NCBI RefSeq assembly: GCF_022458985.1
Contig: NC_061789.1
Coordinates: 17,454,357-17,518,356, forward strand
Reading direction: 5' to 3'
DNA length: 64,000 nucleotides
DNA from: Mugil cephalus
Taxonomy: Eukaryota > Chordata > Actinopteri > Mugiliformes > Mugilidae
Under the pieces are notes generated by a model. The model worked only from the letters and a program-made list of their open reading frames with translations, ran no database searches and was not told the origin of the DNA. The translations under genes were made by a program, and so were the position numbers. Within the stretch, counting starts at the first letter, position 1, and the number at the start of each line of letters is the position of its first letter. Positions 50,976 through 64,000 of the stretch are shown here, piece after piece.

Positions 50976-53900
50976 GCAAACAGAAAAGAAAGCCACAAAA
51001 ATCTTCTTACAATGTTGTTGAACATTATTTCGTAACTTTTCATTACTTGACACGTGCGGTAAACACAAGTATGAGCACCAGCAGAGCATCATCTGGGCCT
51101 GGGTTGGAGTCGGTTTCTATCGCTATATCACAGCAAGAATAACAAAGGGTTAAAATGTAGACTGCAATCAGAAGGTAGGCATGAGACACATCACTAGGCA
51201 GGACTTTGAGGCGGGAACAGACAGGCTGGAAACACAAGAGGCTTAAACATCTACCTGTTTTCATGCAGTTTAAAAGCATATCCAGAATGCGTACAAGAAC
51301 TAACAGTAAGTTCAGTGCCTGGACATTATTTGTATTCAGTGGCAGTTTCACTGTTCTGACCGAGGTGATAACCAGCTGAAAAAAAACACATGGGAAATGG
51401 TAACAATGAAAATAAACAGTCAGTCCTCTGTAGATTACAACAGTGACAGTGTTGCGTTTTGGTTATGATCTAAACTCAGATAAAAAAAAAAAAAAAAAAC
51501 ATCTGCTGTTCTGGTCAAATCTCCTTATTTTGCAGAATAGCATGAGGTTTAGATAGAAGAAAACAGTGATTATACAGATCTCACAACGGAAACGCCGCCA
51601 GGTCACGGACAAACTAATCATGACTGACATGTCCTATTTATTTTTATCTAATGGCGACACAATATGGATATACGTCCAGTGATTTCTTTTTTTAGAAGCA
51701 CCACGTTGCTGTTCCATTGTGTTTTTTTTTTCACAACAGCATTGTAGCATTTGCTGTAGGGTCTGCATAGAGACACTTGTGTTTTAATTGATCGGGATGA
51801 GTGGTTACTGCTGTTGCTGCTGCTATGTTCAAGCCTATTAGAGGCTTACAGCAAATGAAGCAGATTGGAAAATCAATGGATAGCTCGCAGATAAATGAAT
51901 ACTTATGTTTGCGGGGAAAGATTGTGCACAAAACGCACCGAGACGCTTAACACGGGAACGCTCGCTATGAGCAAATGAGGTAACGTCGCAAAACGTTCGA
52001 CAGCGCACCAGCGGCTCATGCCGCCGGGGAGTGACGACACAAGGAACTTAGCTCAGTTGTTTGTCTTTCCATTATTTATGACCCTTGTTTATGACGTTGC
52101 GTTTGTGTTGGTCCGTCTGTGTGTGCAAGTGTGAGTGATATTTATATATGTGTGTTATTCAGCTAGATTGAGGTCATGGATGCTCCCTTGTGTCTGGGGA
52201 AAAGAGCTTACATCTGCATAAGATTACTGTAAGGAGCATTTGATTAAAAAGTGATTATGATGAGGGGGAAAAAAAGAGATTCCTCAATTATTAATGCATA
52301 TATTTCATTTATATTCGGTCCTACGTTGGATTAAAGTGTTCTGGATTAGAGTAGAAAGAGGGCTGAATGATACAAATACTGGCTTTGGAAAATAAGTCTT
52401 CCATTGTTCCTTTTTTATTTTAGAAGTGTGTGTGTGTCAAGTTTTGCTGCGTTCTCTGCCATTTTTATGTCAGCAACAAAGATTAGTAAACATCGTCTGT
52501 CTTTCTTTCCCTTGCTTATGGAGGCGCTTGAACAATATAATGTAAAGTCAGAGTTTGGACGTGTGGAGCTGGTATTCTGTATTGATCCTGTGAGCTCATC
52601 AGTGCCCACGGCTGTCTCTGCCTAACAAGGCTTTCAGATGAGCTCTGTGCAGCATCTCCAGCCTACCAGCAAAACAAATCTGCAAACAAATTTGCCGAAA
52701 AAAAAATCGACTCATCATTCAGTGTATTATAGATGTATTTTTTCGCATCTTGCCGATGATAGGTGTGAATTTAAAAGTTTATGTGCTCTTGTGCGTACAG
52801 CATAAGTGTATTAATGTGGGCTTGTTTGCTTGTTCTCTCTTTCAGTCTTGTGAAATCTGTATGAGTATAATTTTCACATATTTAAAATAGAACTCAAGGA
52901 TTAGGCCCGATCTCTTTCTGTCTGCATAGTCCCCAGGAACTTTTCTAAGGCATTTGACCTTGTATATCAGTCACATGCACTGTTAAATTTATGCTTTAAG
53001 GGGTTAATTATGTGCTTGTTGTATAGTATTATCAACTCTAATGATGATTGACAGTGCAATAAAACATCCTTAGATGCTTCTTCCATCCGATCTGCTACCA
53101 CTGTTACATGGCGTATCGGTGGAGGTCTTCCATAATTCCCCTTTTAGTGTCAGTTACAAGGAGCACGTTAAGCAGACTAAAATACCTATGAAATCCTCTT
53201 ACAAATTCAAATGGAAAATATTTGGATGAATGCAGGGCAGAAATGAACTCTGACTTCAGTGTAGCCATCTTTTTCGAAATGCCAATTGAGATACAATCAT
53301 TACATCGCATTCACAGGTCTCCAGCTAGTTGTGGCAATAATTGAAAATGAAGAAAGGATTTTAATCACCCGGCTTCCTCAGATGTCATGGTCCCGCAAGC
53401 TGGGCCCGACACTTGTTAATGGTGACGCGATCAGGAAGGATGCTGGTAACCTGATTAGGTTCTGAGGAAGCGAGCGTGTTTAGGACCGTTTCCCTTTTGC
53501 GTTACCTGACCTCCAACCCCGGTGTCGAGATTCCATGTGAATTTGCAGTAGAAAGGGGGCAACGAGGGCAAGGGGGTAGATGTGGCACTATGTTTAACCT
53601 CAGTGTCCATGCTCAGCTTATCCAGATTATCCCTGTGCCACTACCATAATCACTTAGACAGCTACCATGCACGACTATGCCACACCGTACGGTTGATGCC
53701 TTTGTTTTTCTAGTTAAATATATTAGAGATGAGAACTCTGTCCTGGTTTTAAGTCTGTGAAGGATGGTAATGGAAGAAAAAATTAAAAAGGACGCAACAG
53801 CTAGGCATTACGTTTTATTACACACTACTACTACATACTATGTAGTTGTATTTACATGTTAGGCCTCTCTCCATTATATCCATTAGTCCTAAAGAGAATG

Positions 53901-56421
53901 TCACTCTTTCAGCAACATAATATTCTCAAAACAATTAACCAACTAGACATCATAATTCAACTGGGATGACTTAGAGCAATAAATATCCCTGAATATAATA
54001 GCTCTGATCTCTCTGATTGCGTAACAGCTAGCATTGCCTCAGGATCAAGGTAACAATTAACAAAGTCTCATATTATTATGATAACACATTTGATAAAGGT
54101 AGTTTTATTATATGTGATGTGATTAATTAACTACAGCACATGACACTGAGATTTTGTTTTATTTTCTCGACTCTTCTTACCTATTGAGGAGGACCAGCAC
54201 AGCTTTTTGCTCTCATTGTAAGTAGCTACTCCAGCATGTATCTGCAAAATGCTAGTAAAGCATGACTTTCATCACACCCCACATTTCAAATGCTTTAGAA
54301 CAACTGTCTCAGCATCAAGCTCAGTCCTGATATATAACGTAATTCTATATAATCATGTTTGACAGCAAGTTACTTCTGCGTGCCTTTAGAGATATTAGCG
54401 TGCTTGGCTCAAGTTCTCACATTGGCCAAGAGTGTGTAAGTGCTGAAGGAAGTAAAGAGTAAGATGTAAGTAAAAATTTAATGGTGTCGTAATACCTACC
54501 GTCCTCTAGTGTTGAGCTTGATCAAGGAGCAGGTAATCAGTAAGCTAGAATATTACCAAAGAATGGGCAATAAGCTGTTCCTTCAGGCACCGTTTGCCCC
54601 TTAAGAACCTTATGCTTCCTTTTATTCCAAAGCATCCGTTAATCATTCTTTACACGATAAACAGCTCACCTTAAAAAAAATAAATAAAAAAGTTTAACGG
54701 GGAAGTTTTTTAAAATGCCTGTGAAGGAAATGAAAGAAGGAGACACCCGCTTCATGGGCGGTCTCATTCATTCGTTCATTCAGCTATTAAACCACAGAAA
54801 TGTATAAGATATACAGTTTAATGAAACACGTGACTAAAAATGGCTTTACTGTAGGGATTGAGTTATCATTTGCTTTTAAATATTATATAATATTGTATTA
54901 ATAATGTTAGGTATAATATTATATATGTATCTAATTCTTAATATTTGGTTGTGTTAACATTTGAAGTCAGCCCTGTCTGTCGTGACGTGGTGCTGGCGCT
55001 GTTGTTACTGTGGGGCAAAGTCCTCTGTGGGGTAAAGGTGGAGTTGACCTTTACTGACAGCACTGAGCTTGCCATGAAGGGAGGAGAGACATGGTGGTAA
55101 GGGGAGCAACAGTGCAGTGGGGGGATGGGGCCAGGGCTCTGGTGACTGGGCTAGATACTGAGTGTGTGAGAAAATGCAGCTATCTGACCTCTGACACATG
55201 ACAAGCCGGGAAGATCAAAGGGCCTGCGCTGGTGTTTACAGGAGCCCTGATGGAGGAAAGAGGGGAAAAGGGGTGAAACAGAAGAAACTTCGGAAAGTGG
55301 CAGAGTCGAAACGAGGCGTTCAGTAAGAGCCTACAGACGGATGAAGTCTGTTCATACAACACAACAGCTATTTTCATTCAGATTCTGCCAGTCACTGATG
55401 TTGTTTGACTGGTTTAAAGATGTTGAAACAATACATAACCCATATTTGCCTTACCGCCCACCCTCCGCCCGCCACACAGACTGTATGCACATAAACCCTC
55501 TCCCTGATTCTTGCAACATGATGCGACGCGGATCACGATTGTGGAAACTGATTCTGCATGACTGTAAGAGGAAGTGGATAAGAGCGCTTTTGTTAAGGGA
55601 TATATGTGTTGCCAAGATATTTGAACACAAATGAATTTGGTTTAATTTTGAATATGTTCATTGCCGGTTATGTCAGTCTACCAATGTAGCTAATGTAATC
55701 ACAAAGAAATGCCAGGCGATTGACTCTACTAAACCGATTTAGTTGCACATTGTTTTTTTCCAGCTGATGGAAAGCATTGATTTGATTTCCTGAATCAGAT
55801 CATCCGCCTCGTGGATGCGATCTCATGCGGTGCATAAATTGTCTGATCCTGGCTTGCCAGACAGCAGGAAGACTAGGTTCACACCAGACAGGAGTATGCA
55901 GCAAAATCTTCTTATCGTGTATCTATCTGCAGGGCAGAGACTCCGGGTTACTAGCAGTTGGTCAGTTTAGACTTACGTTAGCAGCTGTGTGTTTGAGAAG
56001 TGTGTTTTTATTAGCTCCACAACAGGGTGGGGATAGTCTTGTTATGAAATGTGCCCTTAGCTCTTTCTTTAGCGTCGCTCTCCCAGCCCACTCCTTTGAA
56101 GCTTCATCAGTGAGCTTAAAGAGAATCTGTAGCTACGTTTTCTCATGCTTAGTTATTGCAAAAAAAAAAAAAGACAAAAGAAAAGTTCCCCAAACAGATA
56201 TGCCGACAGTTCAGAGGTTCTTCGGGAATATTTAAACGTGCGGCTGTAATGTGACAATAAGCTAACTTGTGACATTCCGGGATATTGTTATGAGCTGGCA
56301 TGACGCATGAAGAGTTGGCACAGTTGCTTAAATCCCATAGGAGCATTTTGTTTTGTAAAGGACATTTCTGAAACATGGCTTACTTTAGGAGCCCATCTAG
56401 AAACATATATAAAAAAAAATA

Positions 56422-56423
<2 letters not shown>

Positions 56424-56479
<56 letters not shown>
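56424..56479 (+). repeat. (TA)n microsatellite
   Basis: An uninterrupted TA run of about 28 units following an A-rich stretch. The minus-strand open frames over it (rich in IYIYIY) are artefacts of the repeat. Confidence 0.95.
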
Positions 56480-56481
<2 letters not shown>

Positions 56482-58568
56482 TATTTCCACATGAAATGAC
56501 CACTTGAATTGCACATATATGCTGTATGTAGTCAGTTTAGAAGGGGAATTTGCAAGTACCACGAATCGGTGTCCACTCTTACGTTGATAAAATGTGTTTT
56601 TTTCCATTTCAGGTTTGCCTTAAAGTTTCATTTCCTCCTGCCTTTTTTACATCCAGACAGTAGCTTCCTTAAATCCAGTCTCAGCATACTGGAAATCCAG
56701 GGGGTTTATGGTCAGGCCTCCTCGTTTGTCCTTCCACAGAAATATGTAAACAACAGCCTCATGTGGGGTCTCATCACCTCATGTCACAGCCCATCATCCC
56801 CCCACAGCCCCCACCCCCCCACAGACCCCTCACCCCCCCTCAGTCTGGGGAATTGCTGCAGCATGTCACAAACAGCAGCATTGAATTCTGCAGCGTAGTT
56901 TACCAGAACACTGTTTAACGATAATCAAATATATCGCTGTCCTCGGATAAAATGCTTAGATTGATTGGTATAGTTTGACACTCACAAACTGGCATGAGCA
57001 AATTTGGGAGGTGTGCAGGTTAGTCAGCAACATTTGTTTGTTCCTCTCAAAAACAACTCTGTTGTCACCTGAAATTTAGACATTAGAAATAATTTGGCAG
57101 TTTTGAATTTTAACCAAAGTGAAGAAAGGTCCAGTGGTATTTTCATTTGTTTAAATTTGCATATAAATATCTATCTACAACTTATGTCTTACATTCTGTT
57201 TCTTGAAACGTTCATGTGTATATCTCATTATTATCACTGGAAATTGTTCACACAGAGCCAGTACTAACTGTTTGTAATATTGGGAATTTGATAAAATGAG
57301 TTCCGTGTGTGTGTTCAAAGCGGTAACTTGGCTCTGGCCTCTTTTCTGTAACCCCTGTTTGTAAGCCTGGAAAAACAACTAGTGTCAGGGGGCCTCTGTG
57401 GCAGGTCCCGAGTCTGAACAATTGTTTCGGGGCTAATGCTTAGCTTTGCTCCACTAGCTGAGGAAAATAATTTAAGTCCAATCAGAGACAGACAGTTGTG
57501 ACTTAACACAACTCGCATTGCGAAGGATTTCTGTTTTGTTTTATGTAGATCAAATTAATATGAAGCTAAATTCATCAAAGGTACAAGCATTCCCCACACA
57601 TAATGAACGTTTGCTGTTTGACTGTTGTGTAGAAAATAAGGATTTCCACTACTCTGGTAAAGAGGAACTGCGCTGACTTGCTGCACTAATATAGTTTAAT
57701 AAAATAATATATAGACTGGCTGACCTCTGTTATTTTATACCCATGAGACATAATACATGCTGCAAACCACACTCCAATCACACTGTATGCTGTATGTGAA
57801 AATGACAGCAGTTGGCGTTAAAAACCATCACAGTGCCAAAGGCTTGTTTTAGCAGATTAGAACATGTGTTTGATTAAGAATTCAGGGGTGATGGGATGTT
57901 ATGAAAATGACCCTAAATGCCTTCAGTTAACACACAGACGACTGAGCTTATTTATCAGGATCTGTTGAATGTTCTTTGTTTCCAATTCATTCCGTATGTG
58001 GGTTAAGCTAGGGCAACCAGACGTCCTCTTTTTCCCGGACATGTCCTCTTTTTGAGACCTAAAAATGTGTCCAACTTTGAAACAGTTTCAAACTTGTCTA
58101 CTTTTTTCGAATTTGCGTTGCGCTTCTGTTTTTGTGTGTGTCCCCTGCTTTTTTTTTTGTTTTTTTTCCACAAACTCAAATCTGTTCACCCCAGTTAAGC
58201 TTCTGGCTTGGTGATTATTTTAGAAAGAGGTTTCTTTCTTAACACAGAGCACAAAGCCTTCTCTTCCCTGCACTGCATGTAGTCGTAGTTCTACAGACAG
58301 AAAAGCTTTTTTGGTGGTTATTTATTATACAGCAATGGATAACAAATTACAGCTGTGAAATGCCTACTTAGCTCGCTGAGCTCACAATCGAAGGACTTGA
58401 AATGGAATGAGCAGCAGATGAATCAGTGTTTGGACATAATTATATCATTTATCTCCGCTATTTTTATTTTTATTTTTTACTATAAAAACTGGACGGTAGA
58501 GCTGTTTTAAGTTTCAGAATTGAATATGAAGACTAGTGGCTGCTGTCGTTGTTGACTGCTCTGTGTGC

Positions 58569-58612
58569 CCTTAATTGCCCCCTGGGGACAAATGAAGTTT
58601 TTCTGAGTCTGA
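58569..58612 (+). mobile_element. L2-type LINE 3' tail relic
   Basis: CCCCCTGGGGACAAATGAAG followed by TTTTTCTGAGTCTGA resembles the typical 3' terminus of fish L2/CR1 LINEs (stem, ATAAAG-like box, then CTGA-type tail). No upstream coding remnant is recognised. Confidence 0.5.
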
Positions 58613-58978
58613 CGTTTCCACCGAATACCTATTACACCTTGGCAGAACAAAACCTAAATTTGTAGGTTGGCTTAGCAAAGCTGAGGATGAATGTTGTTCT
58701 TCTTAAGAGCATCATGGCAGCTTGTGAAAAGCCAAGATGTGAACATTAATAGTCTAAGATTACGATTTTCTTACTCATTTTTGTTATTGTCTTCACCTTG
58801 TGAAACACATGAAACGATTAAAATGAGGGCTGCAACCACAAATATTTAGCTATTCATTAGAGAACCAAGTCAGGATGAGAATTTGCTGCTTTTGCGTATT
58901 TAAATCTTGAGGTGTGTGGTTTTTGATGATTTGCGAGGCGATTGTGAAAGGTTTAAATGGTGTGTGCGTGTGTGTGTG

Positions 58979-59004
58979 TTTTTTTTTTTTTTTTTTTTTT
59001 TTTT
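58979..59004 (+). repeat. Poly(T) tract
   Basis: A run of about 26 T residues directly after a short (GT)n; a likely replication-slippage tract or the end of a minus-strand retroelement. Confidence 0.9.
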
Positions 59005-62000
59005 AAACAAGTTAGCTAACATTGCCCTGATGTCTCAATATAGCAGAGTGCTGCACAGTGACAAGTGGCTTCCTGGTTGCCCCCGCTGCTCCTCTCTCTC
59101 TGCTCAGTGGTTCTCTGGCTGCAGGATTCTGTTCCAAAACTGTCTCCTCTCCAACAAGTTGGCATTCCTGCTGCCCCTTACTTGCGGCTATGTCCACATT
59201 TAACACTCCCTCTGGGTCTGAGATTATGTAACGTCATCCACTGGCTCTCTGTAGTTTAAACCAACACACATTCATGCGCCCATACGGCGCACGTATACAG
59301 TATGCTGTATATGGACACATATGAAGAAATACTCAAAGAGACGTCACTATCATTAAAAAAGGCAAGGCAGAGATAGACAAATACAGAAGTGACTTTTAAA
59401 AATGTAAGTTAGTTCTATATTCTTCTATATTCTTTAAATTTCTTGCTCTGAAATGCTAGGTTCATGAACAGCTGGTTCATTGTGTGAAAAGTTAAGAGGT
59501 CCTGTATTTTTTTTTATCTTATTATATGCATGCTGTACATATTCATTCACCCAGATCACGTTACAAATTATTATATAAATGTAGAATTGTACAGCATTCA
59601 TTTCAGGCTCCTAGGAGAGGCAACAGGAGAGTTTGGCTGGCATGCAGCTTGCAGCTATGGTTTAAGTCTACGACTCAAGCTGAGCTTCCAGTGTCATAAT
59701 ATGAATAAATACAAGAGCCACCAAATGTATTCCCCAAGCAAGCTACAAGACTTCTGCGTGTTGGTTTTCGTGCTTTATCAACTAAACGGACGCACAGCTG
59801 ACTTTGGGAGATTCTCGCAAAAGCTCTTGTGTTCATGTGCTTCATTAGTCTGGAGGTCCGACCAACCTCCACACCCGCAAATGCTTTGTGGCCCGAAGCT
59901 GACCTGGGACCCCCTTGTTGTTATGGCAACTGCTTATGCTCCAGCAAAGATCTAGCGGCCTGATCAAATCATTCGGGGCAGGCTTTATGCGTTCATGGAC
60001 AGAAGAGCGACAGTGAAGTAGTTGTTGTGGAATTGACTTTGTTTTCCGACGCAACACAACAGCACTGTTTGACTGTACCACTATCCAGTCATGTAGTGTG
60101 GTTCTACTATCTTCTGTATCGGCTGAAACGTGCCCCATAATGAAACCCTAATGGAAAGTTACCAGAATCATATTCTGATGAGGACTGAGTCTAGCTACGT
60201 TTGGCAAGGACCACATATTGTGTTCCTAAGTACTTTCTCTGTAGCAGTGGAGAAAGAAGTGATACAACAGCGTAGCCCAGCTGCTAGCACATGTCATCTG
60301 TTCTCTCTGCACCTACATCTGTTGTTTAATAGTAAACAAATGCACTCAAGCTGGTTGCTGTTTGTTGTGTTTACTGCACATTGATACCTTTGCAGGCACA
60401 GTCAAAGTCACGCGCTGTGGTGAATTTTTGTATTTAATAAACATGGATGGAACTGCACTGATGCAATTTGTTGAATTATGTCATTGATCACATGACAAAG
60501 TGCATTCCGAATTGTCCAGTTTCATATCTCTGCGCAATGTGTGTTTTAGCAGATCAGTACAGGAGCGCACTCATTTCACAAAATGAAGGTTGCAATTGCA
60601 GCAGATGTGTCAGTGTCACACTGCATGAACAGTATGTCAAAACTGCACGGTCTCCTTCTCACACGTATGTGTGAGAGGCAGTCCTTCCCCGCCGTGACTT
60701 CCTCCTTAGGCGCGTGTCCAGATGGTTGAAAGTGTGAGCCGGGGGAACGGCAGGGAACAGAACTTTGGCTGGACAAGTTCTGCGCGGAAGGTGTGCAGAG
60801 CAGTGGGTACAGAGGGCAGTTGACCGCAGTGAGATCATACTGTCCCGAGAACAGTGCAGCGTTTGAAATGGCAGGACACGCTCATTACCTCCCCGTGAAG
60901 TGCTGAATGTAACACCTCGCTTCGCACTTTTTAATGTGTTTCGTTATTTTTTGTTTCCTAATTTGGAATAATACTAACGATTCGGCCGTCCTTGTTTGTA
61001 GTACCATGTTGGTTTTGTAAACATATTAATGAGGACATTCTGAGTTTCGCTACACCGATTGGGTGCTTGATAAGAGGCACATGGTAAACTTAAATCACAA
61101 TAGACTGAAAAGATATTGCAACTTGTCCTTTTACGTAGTCGGGTCAGCATCCATCAGGCCATGTCATGTATAGTGATGTCAGCCTTCAAGTGTCAAGAAA
61201 ACAATACTCTGCACATCTGCTTCTCTGCAAAGACGGACAGAGGAACAAACAAATGCTAAAATATTTATTTGATGCGTACAACTTTTGCTGTTAGAATTAT
61301 ATCCCGGTTAGCAATGCAGCGGCCTGGTTGTCTGTGTACGGCAGGCCAATGGCACATGGCTTCATTTTCCAGACTTTATAGTGCTGTCCATCAGGGTGCT
61401 GTCACCTGCAGTATATTATGACTGCATGATTGATTCTGCTTCATACTGACCAGTGCTTCATCAGTCAATTTGCAGGCTGCTCTGTTTCTGTTTGATCGCA
61501 CCTCAAGTCAGTAGCACAGAAATAACAGATTTCTCAGGAGTGCCGTCATCATCAGAGACGCCGAGTGCCGAAGCTACAGTAGGTCTACTGTAAATGAGAC
61601 AGCTGGAAATCTTTATCTCCTTGGCAGTGCAACCGGAGCATCTTCACTTCCCTTATGTGTAAACTATGCTATATTCACCTCATGCTTGCATGGCGCTAAA
61701 TTGCTGGGTTATCAGTCACCGTGCAAAACTGTGATGAACGTGACCAGATGACGGCACAACCATGGAAAAAAAATTAAAATGAAAAACATATTACAGCATC
61801 CACATACTGTAGAACCCAGTAGTAAATGGCCTGTTGACAGTGGACCTCTGTCAGGTCATTCTTCTTACAGTGGAAGGTAGTTTCACACCCATATTTAGTT
61901 TTCTTAGGCTTCAATCTTTCTAATGTTCTGGTGTTTGATGTGTCATGTTTCCTTTGATATGACTATTGCTGTTAATGTCTAAACCAAGTCAAGTGTGTTT

Positions 62001-64000
62001 TAAAATATTTATATATAGCTTAGACACGTGAAAGGTTTTTTCTTTCAGGCAACCTCTACAGTAAGAAGCCTTCTTAATTCTCAGCAGATGATCTTATGTG
62101 CACTTCACGTAGTCGGTCTGCATACAAAGATGAAGGAGGATATGAAAGCACTGATAGAAAACATTGTTGGCCTTCCATTTATTTAATACTTTTGCTCAAT
62201 CTTTATATTCAGAGAGGATCTGCCTAAATTTTTCTAAAGTCTTTCTTTTAAAGTGTTGTAATTTTCAAGTGCAGCCAGAGAAGCTCTCTGTAGTATCTGG
62301 TCCCTCTAGAGAAGATGTGTTCATACTAGGAAGCATGCAGATGAAACATGCACTTCTCAGATTCTGAATTGCTTACAACATCCACTGCAAATAAACCTCC
62401 ATTCATATAAAATGTAAGACAGCTACAGACTCAGATAATTGCTCTAAACTTGAGGCAGCAGCTCCTTTAAATCCCTGAGTCCAGAGCAAAATTGCACTTC
62501 CCGTTTCACAATTGCGAGCTGGCGTTGTCTACGAGGGATGCACAGTTTCTGACAGCTTCGCCCTGTCTGCACAGTGTTGACAATATCTACAGTATACTCC
62601 CCGTAGGGCGCTGATCAACTGTGCGAAAACTGTGTGATATATAATGCCTGTGGAGATTATCCTCTCCTTTTTATTTGTAGTGGCTCACCATCACAGACAG
62701 AAGATCCTCGGGCCTCCGCTGCAACACTGTGGGTAACTGGCTACCTGGGGGCACAATTTCACAATTAGATTTAGTGCGATAGTCTCAAGTCTCAATTGTG
62801 TCTGTGTGCTTTTGAGGTTCTGAGAGAACAATATACAAAGCGAAAAATTCAGCTTAGCGCCAGAGTGCTGTATTTGAACATTTGAAGAAATGATACCACT
62901 GTCGCTGGGAGCTCTTCGGTTAGTCTTCATTTATCCATGCCGGTGGCTTGGCCCACACGCCTTTTACGCACTTACCTCAAGCATTTCATTTCTGTTTTGA
63001 ATGAAAACATACCCACTCTGAAGTTGTCTCACTTCCATGAATGTGGTCAATGGACTCACGCAGTTTCTTGTAATGTGTGCGTGTTGTAATTGACATCCGG
63101 TTCAAATTTTCGTTTTTGATTCAACCACGGTCTAGGTTACAGGTTTTATTTAACATCAGTCCTTAACCAGCTGAACTGGCATTATGTTAATTGCACATTT
63201 ATAAACATCGCAAATTGATTTATTTGTATTCCGCACGTGTCAGTATCTGTCAAATAATAGTGTTGATCTGTTGTAGGAGGAAAATAATTAAATAATTAGT
63301 CAATCTCACTGTTGAGAGAATCAAGAGCAGGGTAATTAATACGACAGACACTGAAACCATATAACTTTCCTCTGTCAGCAGCTTCTGTCTGGCGCGTATT
63401 TTGACTAAATCCAAGTAGTTGTCAGCACAGCGTGAGCTTCAGTGTCTGTGACGGCTCAAAGAAGAGCTCGTCTTGCTGAGGTGAGTATGTGATGATGACA
63501 GCTATAGTCACATGGATAAATAATAAAACAAATGGCCTGGTAGGGAAAGGAATAGGTTGGTAAAGGCCTGGAGCGAATAGACGGTCAGCTCATAGTGTGA
63601 CCTAACCAACAAGCACATTCCTTTTTTTGGTGTTAATGCTAGGTGCTAGGTGTTTAGTGCTAATCTTGTGAGGCATATTAAATTAAAGTTTTACCACTTT
63701 CAAATGTGAGGAAAACAGACGAGCCATGTGTCACCACCTGACAAGAAAGAATACACGTGCACTCGCACACAAGAGCATTATTGACCTAATGAGTGATCCT
63801 CCACATGTTGACAGCGTGATGGGATGTGGGTTGGAGCATAGCAACAGCACCTCAAGGCACGTTGGACAGCACAAAGACCTTCTTGTAGTCATCTGTCCCT
63901 TCTTTTGAGCTTCTGGCGCATTAGTTTGTCATGTGCTCCTCTGTGACAACAAGTCGTCCGTGTCTTCTGTAATTCTTTAAATTTATGTGTTCCGCATGAA

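Larger units (their letters stand above)
45293..64000. other. Long stretch without recognised coding exons
   Basis: I find no exon with family similarity on either strand in 18.7 kb. Contents: L2-type LINE relics (50.3-50.75 and 58.57-58.61 kb), a short direct-repeat pair around 50.2 and 50.9 kb, a (TA)n array, a poly-T tract, and an isolated strong donor (GAG|GTGAGTATG) at 63480/63481 after GC-richer sequence that could close another leader exon. It is best read as the first intron of the following gene or as intergenic DNA. Confidence 0.55.

Noticed and set aside
56288..56607. Minus-strand frames with IYIYIY runs
   Set aside because: They are translations of a (TA)n microsatellite.
56509..56898. 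129-codon plus-strand frame
   Set aside because: No family similarity, proline/serine-rich end from a C-rich tract, no splice context; treated as chance.
45293..64000. STAT5 coding exons
   Set aside because: I looked for the STAT5 start (MAVWIQAQQLQG-like) and for SH2-type motifs on both strands and found none, so no STAT5 gene is annotated.

Overview
The window reads as a single-copy stretch of a teleost fish nuclear chromosome, probably a spiny-rayed (percomorph) fish. Evidence: multi-exon vertebrate genes with GT-AG introns, fish-type repeats (L2/CR1-like LINE relics, short inverted-repeat elements, many microsatellites), compact introns, and the gene order atp6v0a1 - cavin1 - stat3. That order is the ATP6V0A1-CAVIN1-STAT3 block of human 17q21.2 read in mirror image. 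The species cannot be named from the sequence.

Layout. Bases 1-2280 are largely non-genic, apart from one unexplained exon-like reading frame on the minus strand (2084-2244). atp6v0a1 runs on the minus strand from a non-coding first exon near 12.9 kb to a stop at 3235 and a poly(A) signal near 2.3 kb. I reconstructed 21 coding exons that join in frame to 840 codons, including an 18-nt microexon. From 12.96 to 14.76 kb lies a diverged repeat array that contains the atp6v0a1 promoter and four same-strand CTCF-like motifs. A decayed LINE reverse-transcriptase fragment follows (15.3-15.96 kb). cavin1 (PTRF) is on the plus strand with two coding exons (16520-17029 and 28330-29097; 425 codons) split by an 11.3-kb intron that carries two inverted-repeat elements. 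stat3 is on the plus strand: a non-coding exon ends at 31959, and 23 coding exons between 34427 and 41465 join in frame to 784 codons, including a frame-neutral 60-nt exon that teleost-to-human comparison suggests is optional. From 42.8 kb to the end I find no coding exon. A GC-rich exon-like block with a strong donor at 45292 may be the untranslated first exon of the next plus-strand gene. By synteny a STAT5 gene is the best guess, but no STAT5 coding sequence is visible.

How the genes relate. They do not form a pathway unit: a V-ATPase membrane subunit, a caveola coat protein and a cytokine-responsive transcription factor have simply stayed linked. No new type of biological system is evident. 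The items most worth checking are the stat3 60-nt exon between the regulatory tyrosine and serine, the paired STAT-site palindrome in stat3 intron 1, the promoter/CTCF-like repeat array upstream of atp6v0a1, the atp6v0a1 microexon, the expanded 11-residue repeat in cavin1, and the orphan exon at 2.1-2.2 kb.
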